Source: Panaeolus papilionaceus (taxonomy: Eukaryota; Basidiomycota; Agaricomycetes; Agaricales). Taken from it: DNA of 64,000 nucleotides. This document shows, piece by piece, positions 47,051 to 58,565 of this stretch (positions are counted from its first letter, which is position 1; every line of letters starts with the position of its first letter). The notes beneath the pieces are model-generated. The model was not told where the DNA came from, made no database searches, and saw only the letters and a program-made list of their open reading frames with translations. The position numbers were made by a program, and so were the translations under genes. Location: positions 1,860,001-1,924,000 of the forward strand of contig JADNRZ010000005.1 in assembly GCA_015501605.1 (NCBI GenBank), given 5' to 3'.

Positions 47051-47958
47051 ATGTCGCGACCCCCCGGTAAAAATGGAGGATCTATCACTGACGGCGAGGA
47101 TGAAGAAGAGGTGGATTTAAACCAAGGCGGCCCAGATAACGGCAATGATCCAGAACATCAGTCTGATTCTCGCCCTGCTATTGCGGAACCAGTAAGTGGT
47201 CAGTGAATTTTGAATCGTATTAAGCTTTCTAACTCCATCATACAGGGACCGTTGACTAATAAAAACCAAAATATTAGCTCTCCCCACCGTGCTGGAAGAC
47301 TCGGTCATCAGGTCAGAAGGCAGCTCTGCAGCTCGCATGGTATGTGGCATTCATGAACTGCATCAAACTTAAAGACTGACACATCTGGCTTTATGACGCA
47401 CGCAGCCTATCTATGGATTGTCTTCGAGGAGTCCGGTTGCTTCTGGATCCCGAAAAGTGGTAGAGTATAACAGAGATCGAGTGTTTACACCCCCACGGCC
47501 TATGCGAAAGACTACAAGGAGCAAGATTTCGAACAAGAGGCGTTGTATCCTCAACTTGAAGGTATGTTTCTTCCATTAGAAATTTTATTTGAACCTATTA
47601 TAATGCATTACGACAGTCCTCTTCTCCGGTAGAGTCTCCAAGTTCCTGCTCTTCAGGGTTTTCTTGGTCACCGGTCAGCACCTCCAGCACCTCCACCGTA
47701 CGACCCTTGCAGGTTCAACCCTCAGGCTCGTCAGTCCCGGTCAATCTCACAGTCTCTTCTGTTCATCAATTTGCGCCCCGGTCGGAGTTCTTGTCGCGGA
47801 TCCCCTCCCCTTCTGGCCTCACTCACAACGATGCCTATCAGCAGGCCCAGATTCTCGCTGCCAGACGCTTGGATTTGGAGATAGAACTTCGGCAGACGGA
47901 GGAGCTTCTCAACCGTATGACGAAGAAGGTGGGAAAAGGAAAGGCTAAAGAAGAGTAG
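47051..47958 (+). CDS. Unrecognised cargo protein 2 of element 3
   Basis: Exons 47051-47191, 47246-47311, 47406-47561 and 47617-47958 give 234 aa without a break. The N-terminus is acidic (DGEDEEEVDLNQ), the middle is Ser/Pro/Arg-rich (TPPRPMRKTTRSK), and the C-terminal 40 residues form a likely coiled coil (AYQQAQILAARRLDLEIELR and on to the end) finishing in a basic tail. No known domain. It is the last gene before the right end of element 3. A dimerising partner of another element protein is possible but not shown. Confidence 0.6.
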
Positions 47959-48203
47959 AATAAAATCTGTTTTTTTCTTAGTTGAAATATACTGTATTTT
48001 TGCGACTTTTTATTGCTTGCTGGATTCGAGCTATATTGGGTACCTTGCCATATGTGGTAATAATATCCCAATAAGTAAATTACTCTGATGACTGTGATGG
48101 CATAAGTCACGATAAGACCCAATAAGCTCAAATCATGTGGGCCTCTACTTATCTTAACTTATTATACTTTATTTAAAATTATAAGCATTTCCCGTTTTTC
48201 CTG
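47959..48203 (-). repeat. Right terminal and subterminal region of element 3
   Basis: Read inward: CAGGAAAAACGGGAAATGC, then CTTATAA, AATAAGTTAAGATAAGTAG, GCTTATTGGG, TCTTATCG, ACTTATGCC. These ATAAGY-type words mirror the left end. Confidence 0.65.
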
Positions 48204-48816
48204 ATGGAGAGAAAACACGTAGTCGTTCAACGTTTTCTTTGCCTGCGAGATTTTGAGGTTGTGCTTTGCCATATCTTGGTTGGGCAGAACCTTGAAGGAG
48301 GTCATAATTTTGATTATCTCCTTCGATGCCTTGACAAGTTGGTCGTTTGGCGCGACAGAACCCCGATTTTCAGGAGTTGGTATCCCTTGTATTTCTTGAC
48401 CATATTCCTGATCAAAGTACGGTTCCCCAAGAAAATAGTTGTCTGTGTGAGCTGAAGATGATAGACTCTGAAGTTGGAATGCTGATACTTGTGGGATTCC
48501 GAAGCTGTACTCAGGTAGTCCCCAGAGTTGATCATTCAGGCCGCTGGGAACATGGGCATGTATCTGCGCATTTTCATCTATGCCTGTAGGCGATGATCCA
48601 GAGACGCCATTGAGTGGGTATAACAGTGCGTTCCAAGGGCCGCTTGTGCCAGCGATTGCGTCTTGAATTGAGGCTCTTAAGAAAAATCAGAAAACTAGCG
48701 AGGAAATGTTTACCTTCGTTAATCTGTGCATACTCGCTTTCATACTCTGCATAAGAACTCAAGGCTTCCATCAAGGTGGCCTCACGTTCGTTGGTCCAGA
48801 TGTTCGACATTTCCAT
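48204..48816 (-). pseudogene. Zinc-finger family gene C, 5' part, cut by element 3
   Basis: Exon 1 (48816-48714) reads MSNIWTNEREATLMEAL ... YAQINEG. Exon 2 (from 48673) runs through GTSGPWNALLYPLNGVSG ... YSFGIPQVSAFQLQ ... EPYFDQEY ... VLPNQDMAKHNLKIS ... DYVFSLH to the element 3 junction. Matches to genes A and B are given in their entries. The continuation with the zinc finger is at 34992-34647. Because the host exon is split by 13 kb, the gene should be inactive unless the element is removed or spliced out. Confidence 0.8.
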
Positions 48817-50650
48817 AGATGGTGGTTGTTAACGATGCTAAAGTGGTGTGTCAGTGACAAAACGGTCGATCCTGAACACCTGCTGGTTAAATACTCGTAG
48901 AGTTCTATTTAAACACAACGATTCCATACATCATTAAGATTCTATGAAGATGGTGAATCGTGATCAGGAAGCAAAGCATAGCGTACGAGGCGCTAAAAAA
49001 CTGCAGTTGACACTGTACTGCCCGCAGAAACGGATCAAACGCAGTGATTTCAGCTTCATTAACGCGCTCTACAGCCCACAGACCGAGAATAGGCACGGTG
49101 TTCATCCATTGTACTATTTATTTTGAATCGTGGTGTTTGATATGCATCACTTGGTCGGAGGAAACAACGCTGTCCCGGCCCCTGACCAGTCTATCTATAT
49201 CAATGTCAAAACGACTGCCTTTACGTCAAGGTACCTCTAATAAACTTACAGGCCTAAATATAGGATGCAATAAAGCCGTCTAATGGGCACCATAGCTGCA
49301 GTACTGTAGCACACTACATGGCCATTGTCGGCAACGACCACTGCTGTGCACTTTATGGATGTCGGTTTCTAGGGTTTGATGGACTTTCATTGTGTTTGAT
49401 CCGTTGCACTGCTGTGAGGCATCTGTAAATTCTAATACATCCTGCGTAGTGTTGGTGCTGCATGCATGTAGTGGTGTAAACTGTGGGCGTTCTGTGTTTA
49501 AAATAGAATGTGAAAAGCCGGACTATGATAGGGACTTTTGGTGTGCACTGTATTTACTATCAATGCGCGTCGGTAAAGTCAAGTGACGAATCTGTGCATA
49601 ATTCCTATAATACTGCCCAATTGCCATTGCTTCCTATCGAGACGCCATAATCATCAGCTGACAGCTGAATGAGCGAACCAGTCAATTACCTTGACTAGCA
49701 CGGCACCAGAGCGGTGATTGAGGGTATACAAATCCCAGCAGCAATGCATCAAGGCAGTCCAAAAACCCCTCAGACGAAAGGCAATCAAAAACCCTATCTT
49801 CATCAATTTACATACCTCCCGGAGCAGGATTAGCTTTGTTGGGAGCAATAAATATAGCGATGAGACGCATGGGCTCTAAAATCATTGACTTCTGCATTCC
49901 CATTTAGGTTGTTGTCTTGTCCTGGCGTTTGTCCCACCCATCTACTAGATAGATATGGTAGGGAGGGGCTCGAGTTCTCAACGAAATCAAGCGAGACGAA
50001 TTGGGGTCTGATTAGAGCATATGAGATCTACACGTTAATGAAATGATCTCGTTGCGTAGAGTACAGCTTTTCTCAAGCCGGCGTCTATCCATGGTAACAG
50101 TGGCAACAGTACCAGATCAGCCGTTTGGACTGAAACCGAGGAGAGCTGACAGCCATGTCGAAGGGTTTCTCACGATTGTAAGGGTCTTCCTTTCCCTTTC
50201 ACAATTTCACAATTTCACAAAATCACAAAATCACACACTATGTCACCCATCCCGGCCTACATCCTCTCTTTCAGAGCCATCAAATTCTGGTATACATTTG
50301 TATTTCCGTTTCGGGTCGCAATATCTAGGGGTCGCAAAATACCCGTTGGACATCACCTTTCACGTTGATTCAGCACACGCCCTGGTACTATTTTGCCACC
50401 GTCGTCCTACAACAGCTTATCTTTCATGCGCTCTATTAAATCGGACCGTTAGTTTAGGTTTTGTTTAGTCTTTGCCCTTTTGGTGTCGTTCATAGTCACC
50501 CTTATCCCTCTTTTTCACATATTTGCTCTGCCTATTCACTGTCGCCAGGAAAACTCGTAGATGGTGACATACAAGTTATAAAGATTTGGGAGGGAGGAGA
50601 GAGGGCTTCATTGTGCGGACACGGAACCTAGTCTATAAATTACCTACTAT
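48817..50650. other. No gene recognised
   Basis: Only short, unsupported frames. A small tandem stretch of TTTCACAA and AAATCACA units lies at 50200-50235. Confidence 0.45.
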
Positions 50651-52898
50651 TCAAATCAATCCGCTACCGCACGCAAAAAAACGCCTGGCCTCTTTCTCTC
50701 CAATAGCCCCGTAGGACCCCGTAGACTGCAAAGATTTCAAAATAGCGACAACTGTACTGTCTTCGCGTATGCTGTCACCCTCTCCCACTGCGTGCTTGAA
50801 GAAACTAAGGAGAGGAAACCATGCATCTAGCAACCACGCAAGTTGGGTCGACATCATCTCCCAGAGTCTATTTCTCCACCTAAGCTGCAATTCGTTGAGT
50901 TCATGGACTGAGGTTTGCATCAGTCGATTTTCCAGGTCATCCGAGGTACTGATATTCAGGTCAAAAGTTCTGAATCCCGGAAGTCCTTCAACAATGGTCT
51001 GAAAGACATCTATAGTAACCTCGGTGTCAAACCATCGACCCGGGCGTGACGTTGATGCTTTAAGATGTCTTAGATCTTGCCAAGCATTGATCATCGTTTG
51101 GATTATTATGTTGCTTATTCGGTAATCTTGGTCTTTCACGGGTGCTCGAATGTAGTGTCGATAGCTAGGTAGCCTGGCGGCATACATGTGGGGATGAGAA
51201 GCGTGGTTGGAAACCACACCTCCCAGGTCAAGGGCTGATGGACGGCGGAGGATGAGTCTCAGCCACCCTACGATCCCCCAGCCACCAGACTAAAACCAGT
51301 ATATGTAGCTAAACGAGTACAAAAACTACTTAATGTGAATGCAGTATGAAAGTTTGTCTTGAGGGGTAATGTGAGCATCTGAGGTATCTGTGAATTTTAA
51401 AGTTAGAACTGAAGTTGAGTGATGTTGATACTGGATGATCAAAGAAACGGAGTCCTCCTAAAATAATGAGCTCGGTAAGATGAAATAAGGGTATTATGTG
51501 TCCATGAATGAGTGTAATGATCATAAATGAGTAAGGAGAGAGAGAATGAGATCAAGTTAAATATAAGATTTTGACAAGGAGAGTGATAAGATGAATTTGG
51601 GAAAGAGCACTGACGAAGTGTTTACAGAGAATGAAACTCTAGAATGAGAACACAAAATTGAGAAATTGCGAGAGGTATGATGATTGTAAAAGTTGATGAT
51701 AAATGAAAGGAGTACCGACGAGCGTTTATGGCAATGATGTGATAATTAGGTCTTGTGAAGGATGAAGTATGACGTGAGGGTTGAAACGTTGTGTACAGAT
51801 TTGTGACGGAAACGATAGAAAGGGGGAGATATAAAGGCAATTAATTGTCTGGACAAGGAGGTACGCCGTACCAGTTTCCGAATACGAGACACCTGAGATT
51901 TGATGTGATGTGCACCGTAATTGTGTCGTAAGTAAAGGGTGGGAAGGGTGGAACAAAAAGAGAAATAGGCGCGAGCTGCGCACGGAGAGCAGCTCGCGCT
52001 ATAATACGGTACATGGTGGAGATACAAGGAGAGAGAGTGAGGGGACGGAGTCACACGTAGGTCTGCGCGCCCACGTGACCAAGAAGGCGCACCTGTGGCG
52101 AGCACAGATCCTCTCAATAGGTCCTAGGAGGGTCCGTTGAGAATGATGAGAACTTGAATCGGAGGGGGTATAACTTGTGAAGGAGAGTGGATAGGGACGC
52201 AATACAACGGATTCGAGCTTGGAAGAGGCGGAACGATTTATGGATTCAAAGAGATTCCCCCTGTCAGAGATTTGAAGTGAATTGATCTCTGGTAAAATCA
52301 ACATGTGGACGATGTCACTGAGTATCGGGAATCGTGTGTGAGACAGAAAATCGATCATTTTTCCGATAGGTCTTTTAGGAGAGTATATATGATGGTTGCT
52401 CGTAGCGCCCCAGTCCAATGAGTAAGCCATAAAAGATCATAGAGGTTTGGGAGTCATGCGGAATGGTTTATTTCGGTACTCTCCCGCCTACAAGATGCAA
52501 ATCCTTGAGATTGGACAACGAGAAGATGGAGGTGAAGTCAATTTGCTTTACTGGCGGCTCGATTGAAGACAGGTCCTGAGGCAAGCAGTGAGATCGTCCG
52601 CCCAGCACACAAGAGACTGAAGTGAGTCGAAGTTCGGGCAGGTGCGAGGAACGAAGGGTGGGTAACATGGGTTGATACTTCCAAACCTCCATGGATGGAA
52701 TGTTAAACCTGGACCTCTCCTGGTTCGTAAATATGAGAGCAGGCTATATAAGGGTACATACCGCAATCCTAACGGCGCCAGAGAACCTTCTGAGCACCTC
52801 CGCGCAGCCAATGAGCAAGTAGCTCGGACTTCCTCTAGAAATGTGAGTATCCCATCAATGAGGTAGGGATCGCTCAGTACGGAGTGTATTTTAGACAT
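50651..52898 (-). pseudogene. F-box-like gene, fragmented
   Basis: From the right: an F-box-like start (MSKIHSVLSDPYLIDGILTF, then TCSLAARRCSEGSLAPL and RYVPLYSLL) at 52898 to about 52730, a leucine-rich continuation at 52430-52150 (FPILSDIVHMLILPEINSLQ), and a C-terminal-like part at 51217-50651 (GLPGFRTFDLNISTSDD ... AWFPLLSFF). The order and content fit an agaric F-box protein, but a continuous splice model could not be built: the frame shifts near 52760 and the stretch 51220-52000 is uninterpretable. It is a decayed gene or several pieces. Confidence 0.35.
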
Positions 52899-53998
52899 TG
52901 TTTTACAAAGCTATTGTTCAGGATGTTGTGATTTGATTGGAACGGGCGTTGCGTGCCAGCGAGGAGCGTGTGCGCAAGGAACGAGGAACACAGTCGCAAC
53001 TTTAAACTTGATCAAGTTGATTCGTGGTGTGCAGCAAGAATACCATAATGCGATAGTGTCAGATAAGAAAATAGCAACAGTCGGTCGGATAGCCTGTTAC
53101 ATTGAGCCATCTGAGTATACTATACGCTTGAACGTACGCTTAATGACCCGGTCCTGTATACTTAATCCCAGCAGGATCCTCCACCGCTGGCCCAATGGCT
53201 GTATCTCGTTGTCGTCCACGTCATTTTCTCAGCAAATAAGGTGAAGAAAACAAGCGCCCACCAACATAGCAAAACGAGGCGCATCTTGCACCGTTGTCGG
53301 TCAGAGTCAATCCCTATTATCACAGGCCCAGGCGTGGAAGGCGAGCACTAGGGTCAAAAGTTTGGGAAAGCTCTCAGCAATAATTTAGAATGCATCTGTG
53401 GTACGCTCTAGAAACGTGCATTTGGACCCAAAGAAACTTCCATAAATTCAGATGGTGATTTAGAAGACACTGACGTGGCACAGAGGTGGAACGGTGGGGA
53501 AACGAGGAACAGGGTGACAGGGTCGAGATGTCAAATGCGTTCCTTCTGGTGTCGGACTCTGAAATTGACACCCCGAAGCATCTGAGTGACAAATGTCCCT
53601 CCACGGAATTACTAAAAATAAAACTTTTTAAAGAACATGATCGCTCTTAAAAAAATTAAATTACAAAAAGGTCCGAAAACGGGACGAAGGAAATCGCCAG
53701 AAGAGGCCAAGGTGAGCTTCAGTGCCTCATTCTTCTTCAGATGCGGGTCAAAAGACTCAAAACGTCAATTGAAATGGCTTATGTTCCTTGATATTTGATT
53801 GCTGTGTTCTATGTTTGGAAAGTGCACGAAAGCAAAACGAGTAGTTGAAACCAAAAGAATGAGATATGTAGGTCCATGAATGAGGTATAATATAATTATA
53901 TGTGGGTAATGTAGCGGATGATCCGAAGGTGGCGATATAAAAATACGACCGTGTAGCCATGCGCAACTTCACGGTAATGCAAATGCCGGGCTAAACCA
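52899..53998. other. No gene recognised
   Basis: No open frame with supporting motifs or splice pattern on either strand. Confidence 0.45.
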
Positions 53999-54620
53999 TT
54001 ATACCACTGCCAAAGGCTGAGCCGTCGTGACACGAACGCCCTTCCATGTCTCCTGGAGCCTCCTCTCGAGAGGTCGTCGCGTTGGTCTGTTTCTGCGCGG
54101 TAGAGCGCGTTGTTGTGAAGCTGTTGAAGTGGTAGTTGGGGTAGACTCTGCAACCACTTCCTCCTCCTCATGTGGGTCGAGTTGATCGAGGTGTGGCGAT
54201 GATGTGCGGAGGTGTGGGTTGAGGGCGATATACTGTAGGCTCTTCCTCATGCGTCGGTTCATGACAATTTCAGGGCAAATATCACGCATCCTCTGCTTCA
54301 TGCCTTCATCGGCCAGAGCACGGAGTGCGAGCAAAGCGTCAAGAGAGTAGACCCCTCTCGCAGATTCTGTAATGACCGATGTCAGCAATTGTGGCCCGTA
54401 AAGTAGTCGAAGGGTATGACGTACCTGAAGTAACAGGAGAAGATGGTCTTGATGAAGATGCGACAGAAGAGCGGTCACTTCCAGGTCGCTTGTGAAGGGG
54501 AACATACTTTGATGAGCGCGACGAAGATGAGGATGTGGATGTGGAAGAAGAGACGCTATTTGAGCGTGATGAGCGAGAAGTCCTGAAGGCTGATCGAGGG
54601 ATCGACACTGGGGAAGACAT
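53999..54620 (-). CDS. Small Ser/Arg-rich protein with a possible eIF4E-binding motif
   Basis: Exons 54620-54425 and 54366-53999 give 187 aa. Residues 1-45 are almost entirely Ser, Arg and Thr, followed by KYVPLHKRPGS. Right after the splice comes VYSLDALLALR, which contains YSLDALL. This fits the Y-x4-L-hydrophobic pattern by which 4E-binding proteins contact the cap-binding factor eIF4E. IRDICPEIV-like MRDICPEIVMNRRMRKSL follows, and a basic C-terminus. The motif is short and could be chance, but its place in a disordered, basic protein is as expected. Start is the ATG of MSSPVS; an earlier in-frame ATG at 54710 would add 30 residues. Confidence 0.55.
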
Positions 54621-56461
54621 TGTTGTAGTAATGGTTGGCTTTGGGTTAATTCGGAAGCAAGTGTAGCAACGCGGAAGGCTGAGCGCTGAAGCCTGAAGCT
54701 GAGGGTCCAATACGGGGTACGGGAATAGGGAATCCGACTACGAAATGTAGTGCGATTATATAGCGACGGATGTGTGTCTCGGAGCCTGTAACAAAATACG
54801 GCTAACTGTATTGGTCAGTGGTATAAAACACTGGGGAAACTGAGAACCTCATGGAAAATTACCATTTTGGGGGTCTACACCCTTTCTCCGAGATTTGGAA
54901 CATGGCTGCGTCAGCTGCGCGATGACAGACTCATCATACGCCCCTCGGAGACGTTGATCACCAATTATCGCATGCGTTTCTTGGGGCCGTTACCCGGACA
55001 GGAACTTATTCAGATCGTCCAAATGTTCCGAGGAGGAGCAAACTGTCGGTTAATTCTGTCATGGCGTGACTCCGCTCCAAGTCGCTTCTGTTGCTTTCCT
55101 AATGCATCTCAACGTCGATAATTCAGCTTGGGGTTACCACATTAGTCCGATAATTGAACCAAGCCGTCATGGTTCCATCGCTTGACGTCAAACGATCCAC
55201 CCCATCCCCATTGAAACGCTTTCTCCACAAAAGGAAGCTGGAGTAAACTAGCGCTGAAGGTCATTGGCGCTACATCTTTAGGAAATTGGGAGTATGACAC
55301 TTGTAATAGGCTCAAATATAACTCTTGTTGTGGGGCTCGTTGCGGATAGCATGTGGCCTTATCCTTCGATGAACATGGATGCTCCAATTTCGTGATCAGT
55401 GACATACGTCTAGACCGACAAATGACAATGATAGGAACTAGTTGAGAAGGTCTCATCCACAACTCATGGAAAGCCTTTGGCATATGTGCTATGCACAACT
55501 TGCTCACAGCTTCATCTTCGCAAATAACATTCCAACTCCTTCGAAATGGAAGAAATACGGAATTCGCAGTCACAAGGACAACAGTTGGGTGTCGCAGTCT
55601 TTAGTTCAAGAAGACATGGATATCGGCGACACGTATGTATATCCCCGTGCGTGTTCAGTGCGTCACTGTCATCCAGAACCAGTTATTAGCAATCTGACAG
55701 ATCATCACAGCGTGCCCCTGTCATTCTCGAATTTTGGGGTCTGGGTGGCTGTGCCATCGGTTTCATCGACACCCGTAACCGGATATTTTCCCACCACCAA
55801 TTGATCAGTCAGCTCAACGCACATGTGCACAATCTCTCCTGATGCCTTGATGTTGGTTCGACGAGATTATCTCTGCTTAAAAAATATATCGAGAAAAGGT
55901 GATGCAATTTGTAGAAAAATATATGTACCACCGAACGAAACATCTCCCTGTTGTCGTATTTCCGACCCTATCCTCCAACAATGTTATTGATCGTAGCCAC
56001 ATGATGAGACCCGGGTCACCAAACCTTATCCACCGCTTCGAGTATTGCGAAAACCCTTTCAACACTGCAGGGTGCAACACACTTCAGCATATTTCGCGAT
56101 GGTTGAAGACAAGCGAGTGGGGTTTAAGAGCGCAGGAATGAAGATGGAGGGAAACAGGGGATTCGACCTCGGAGGTTAGACACAGAGTTGGGATGGTCAA
56201 CCCACACATTACATGCTTTAGACCGCGGACAATGCTTAGGATGAGGACCAAGGTTGTGATATGTGTTTGAAGTCGTGGTAAAGGGGGAGATAGAACATTC
56301 AAAGTGAATATTGGGCTCAATAAGACTGTTGTCTCTGCGAGCCTGTGGATGCAAACGAAACGCGAAGTAATCCATCGAAAAAATGATATTCATTCTAGTA
56401 TGCATATGTGACAGATTCTCCGCGCTATATTGTTATGTCCGGGCTCACGAGATTCGAAGTC
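54621..56461. other. No gene recognised
   Basis: The longest minus frame, 55142-55573, has no recognised motif. It could be the remains of another F-box-type gene, but this is not demonstrable by eye. Confidence 0.4.
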
Positions 56462-58211
56462 TCAACTCCCAAACCGCCCCAAGTAGTCCGTCACGACTAC
56501 CTTTGTTTGACTGTCTGCTGTTGAACAAAATAATCCTGATGCTGGATCGAACGAGGAGGCCCCAAACCTATCCCATACCAGGTTCTCCCCTTTACCCAGG
56601 CCACAAGTCTTGCTCCCATCATCTGCAGATGGAGGAAACAGCTCAGCGTCGGACGCATACGAGTGTTTCAGAGGAAGAGATGCATTGTCATCCCGCATGT
56701 TGTGAAGTTCGTCGTCAACAACGGGCCTCCGAATCAACACAAAAAGTCCCTCCAGCTGCTTATTCTCCCAAAGTAAAACGACTTTCCCACCACACAGTCG
56801 ACTTTGCTTCGTTACGAGTGCTGTTTCAACGCGTTGAAATTGTGGAATATCGTGCATTTGAGTCACCAGCACGGATGGCTCTCCTCCTTTGTTCGCATCA
56901 TATCTGATCTCGTAGCTGTGGTAATAAACTTGGGCGTCAAATCCCTCGTAGGCTAGGACGTCAAAGCCTGGTAATGAGTAGTCCATATGGTACCATGCGT
57001 TTAGAGAGCAGATGAAGGTAAAGTCCGCGATTGCAGGGGGTGCATTGATAGCTGGGTCGGAGAATAAGCTGATTTGGAATGATGTTGACCATTTTGGAGG
57101 GAAATTGGGAACTCGAATGGAGCCGGTGAAGGCTAGAATTTCGTTCAGGTCCCAGAACAGGAGTGTCTGATCTGTAAACAGAATCAGATATTTCCTCAAA
57201 TAATCGACTGCTAACTATGGGAGGAGTACCGGAGATTTTGCGTCAGAGCCATCATTGAAAATTAATTCGAGGGTTTACCTTGCGAAATCGTTCATGATTG
57301 TGGAGGGACGGGTCGACGTGCCACGACAGAAGAACATCCCGTTCAAAGTTCCAGGCGACTATGCGGGCGTTGGAGTAGTAGCAGAAGAGTGGTCCAGCCA
57401 ACATATCAGCTAAAAGTGCGTTGGCATCGTCAGGTCTGATCTCCTCCAGTCGTCGTGATGAAAGGCGATATAACTCTCGCTTTGAGGGATCGAACTCTAG
57501 GATGATAACTTGAGTCGTTCTGAGCAAAGATATTTGGGGGATCAGTCATAAACACACGACAAGACAGACCTGCACAGGAACTTACTCCATTCCATTTAAT
57601 CCTGGATTATCGAGGGTTGCCAATCGAAATGTCTTTCCATTTCTAGAGGGACTGGCAACAAAAATCGAGGAGGCTTGTTCGCTCTCTTGATTCTTTTGAC
57701 GCATCTTTTGGGTCGACTCCACATCTGAATTGGTGTCAATCACAACGATCTCCTTCGTCGTCTTCACGACGACATAATGACCTCCAGGGATCACGAGCAT
57801 CATCAGGATCGGCGATGTCAGAGTGATAGGCAGAACGCGTTTTTCAACTGGTTTAATCCTCGACTTCTCCACGTTCGTCGTAATCTGAGCGGTCTCAAGC
57901 TTCTCCGCCATTTGTGATGGCGCGAAAATGGCGCGTTTATAATCGGTCAGTGACATAGAATCGCAATCGGAGCTGGGAATAAACAGGACATTCTCGGTGA
58001 TGATTTCTCTGAGTTTCTGCGCCCATATATTAACACTTGTGCACAGGTTGTATGTAGCTCGGCATGTCTTGTGCATGTTATAAGTCACTAAAGAAACAAC
58101 TCCATCGCGTATATGGATGCATACCTGAAGAAAGCGTATAAGATCCTGAGCACTCAGAAAGTTGTCTAGGATATACAACCAGATATCTGTAGGAAGATCG
58201 AGAACTATCAT
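56462..58211 (-). CDS. F-box protein
   Basis: Exons 58211-58125, 58067-57586, 57519-57279 and 57214-56462 give an open 520-aa protein. It starts directly in the F-box (MIVLDLPTDIWLYILDNFLSAQDLIRFLQ, then TCRATYNLC). The rest looks beta-rich (LPITLTSPILMMLVIPGGHYVVVKTTKEIVVI; VIILEFDPSKRELYRL; RIVAWNFERDVLLSWHVD), like the propeller-type region of agaric F-box proteins. F-box proteins select substrates for SCF ubiquitin ligases. The first intron is short and in frame, so an unspliced form would also be open. Divergent from the F-box gene at 58566. Confidence 0.8.
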
Positions 58212-58565
58212 GATGAGAACGGTGGCTAACAAGGGTGAGCCCCAAGTTTCTGATAGCTGTTGAGGACGTGTAACTCTGAGCAAGTCGAGTATCTAAAAGA
58301 AACTCGTGTGGCTCAAGTTACATAAATCAAAGGGAGGAGTCTGAATTGGCCAATCATCGTCATCCTTCGGTCACGGCGTTATGTTGCTGATGAGCCAAAG
58401 GCAGAGTGTCACAACAGCAATTCTTGCTTCCAGTCAACCACCAGGTCACACACTCGGTCACACACTCATAAAACCACTTCCACCTTTGCTCTTGCCTCCC
58501 TTCGGTACACGTTCTTCCATTTAATCGAGACTTTATATTGGTGCAACCCTCAGATAACAAAAAGG
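58212..58565. promoter_or_regulatory. Divergent intergenic region between two F-box genes
   Basis: A 354-bp gap between head-to-head starts. Contains CACACTCGGTCACACACTCA, a short repeated GGTCACACACTC. Nothing else recognised. Confidence 0.35.

Larger units (their letters stand above)
34993..48203 (+). mobile_element. Element 3: 13.2-kb Plavaka-type DNA transposon with cargo
   Basis: The ends read inward CAGGCAAAACCGGA (left) and CAGGAAAAACGGGA (right), flanked by AT on both sides (34991-34992 and 48204-48205). Both subterminal regions (about 300 bp left, 200 bp right) are rich in ATAAGY hexamers in both orientations. Contents: DUF6532-like gene (-), Plavaka-type transposase (+), Spt5-like gene (+), two unrecognised genes (-, +). 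All five read as intact. The exact boundary is supported by restoration of the zinc-finger gene C frame. A 2-bp duplication is short, so the boundary could shift by 1-2 bases. Confidence 0.82.

Noticed and set aside
1..48203. Tyrosine-recombinase giant element (Starship-like)
   Set aside because: No DUF3435-type or other tyrosine-recombinase gene is visible, and the ends have inverted repeats with target duplications, which fit DDE elements.
34991..48205. A longer palindromic end CATCAGG...CCTGATG with no target duplication for element 3
   Set aside because: Removing the longer end shifts the frame of zinc-finger gene C; only the AT-duplication model restores it.
53940..54010. tRNA-like stretch on the minus strand (GGTATAATGGTTTAGCCCGG)
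   Set aside because: Resembles an A-box, but there is no GTTCGA-type B-box and no acceptor or T-arm pairing.
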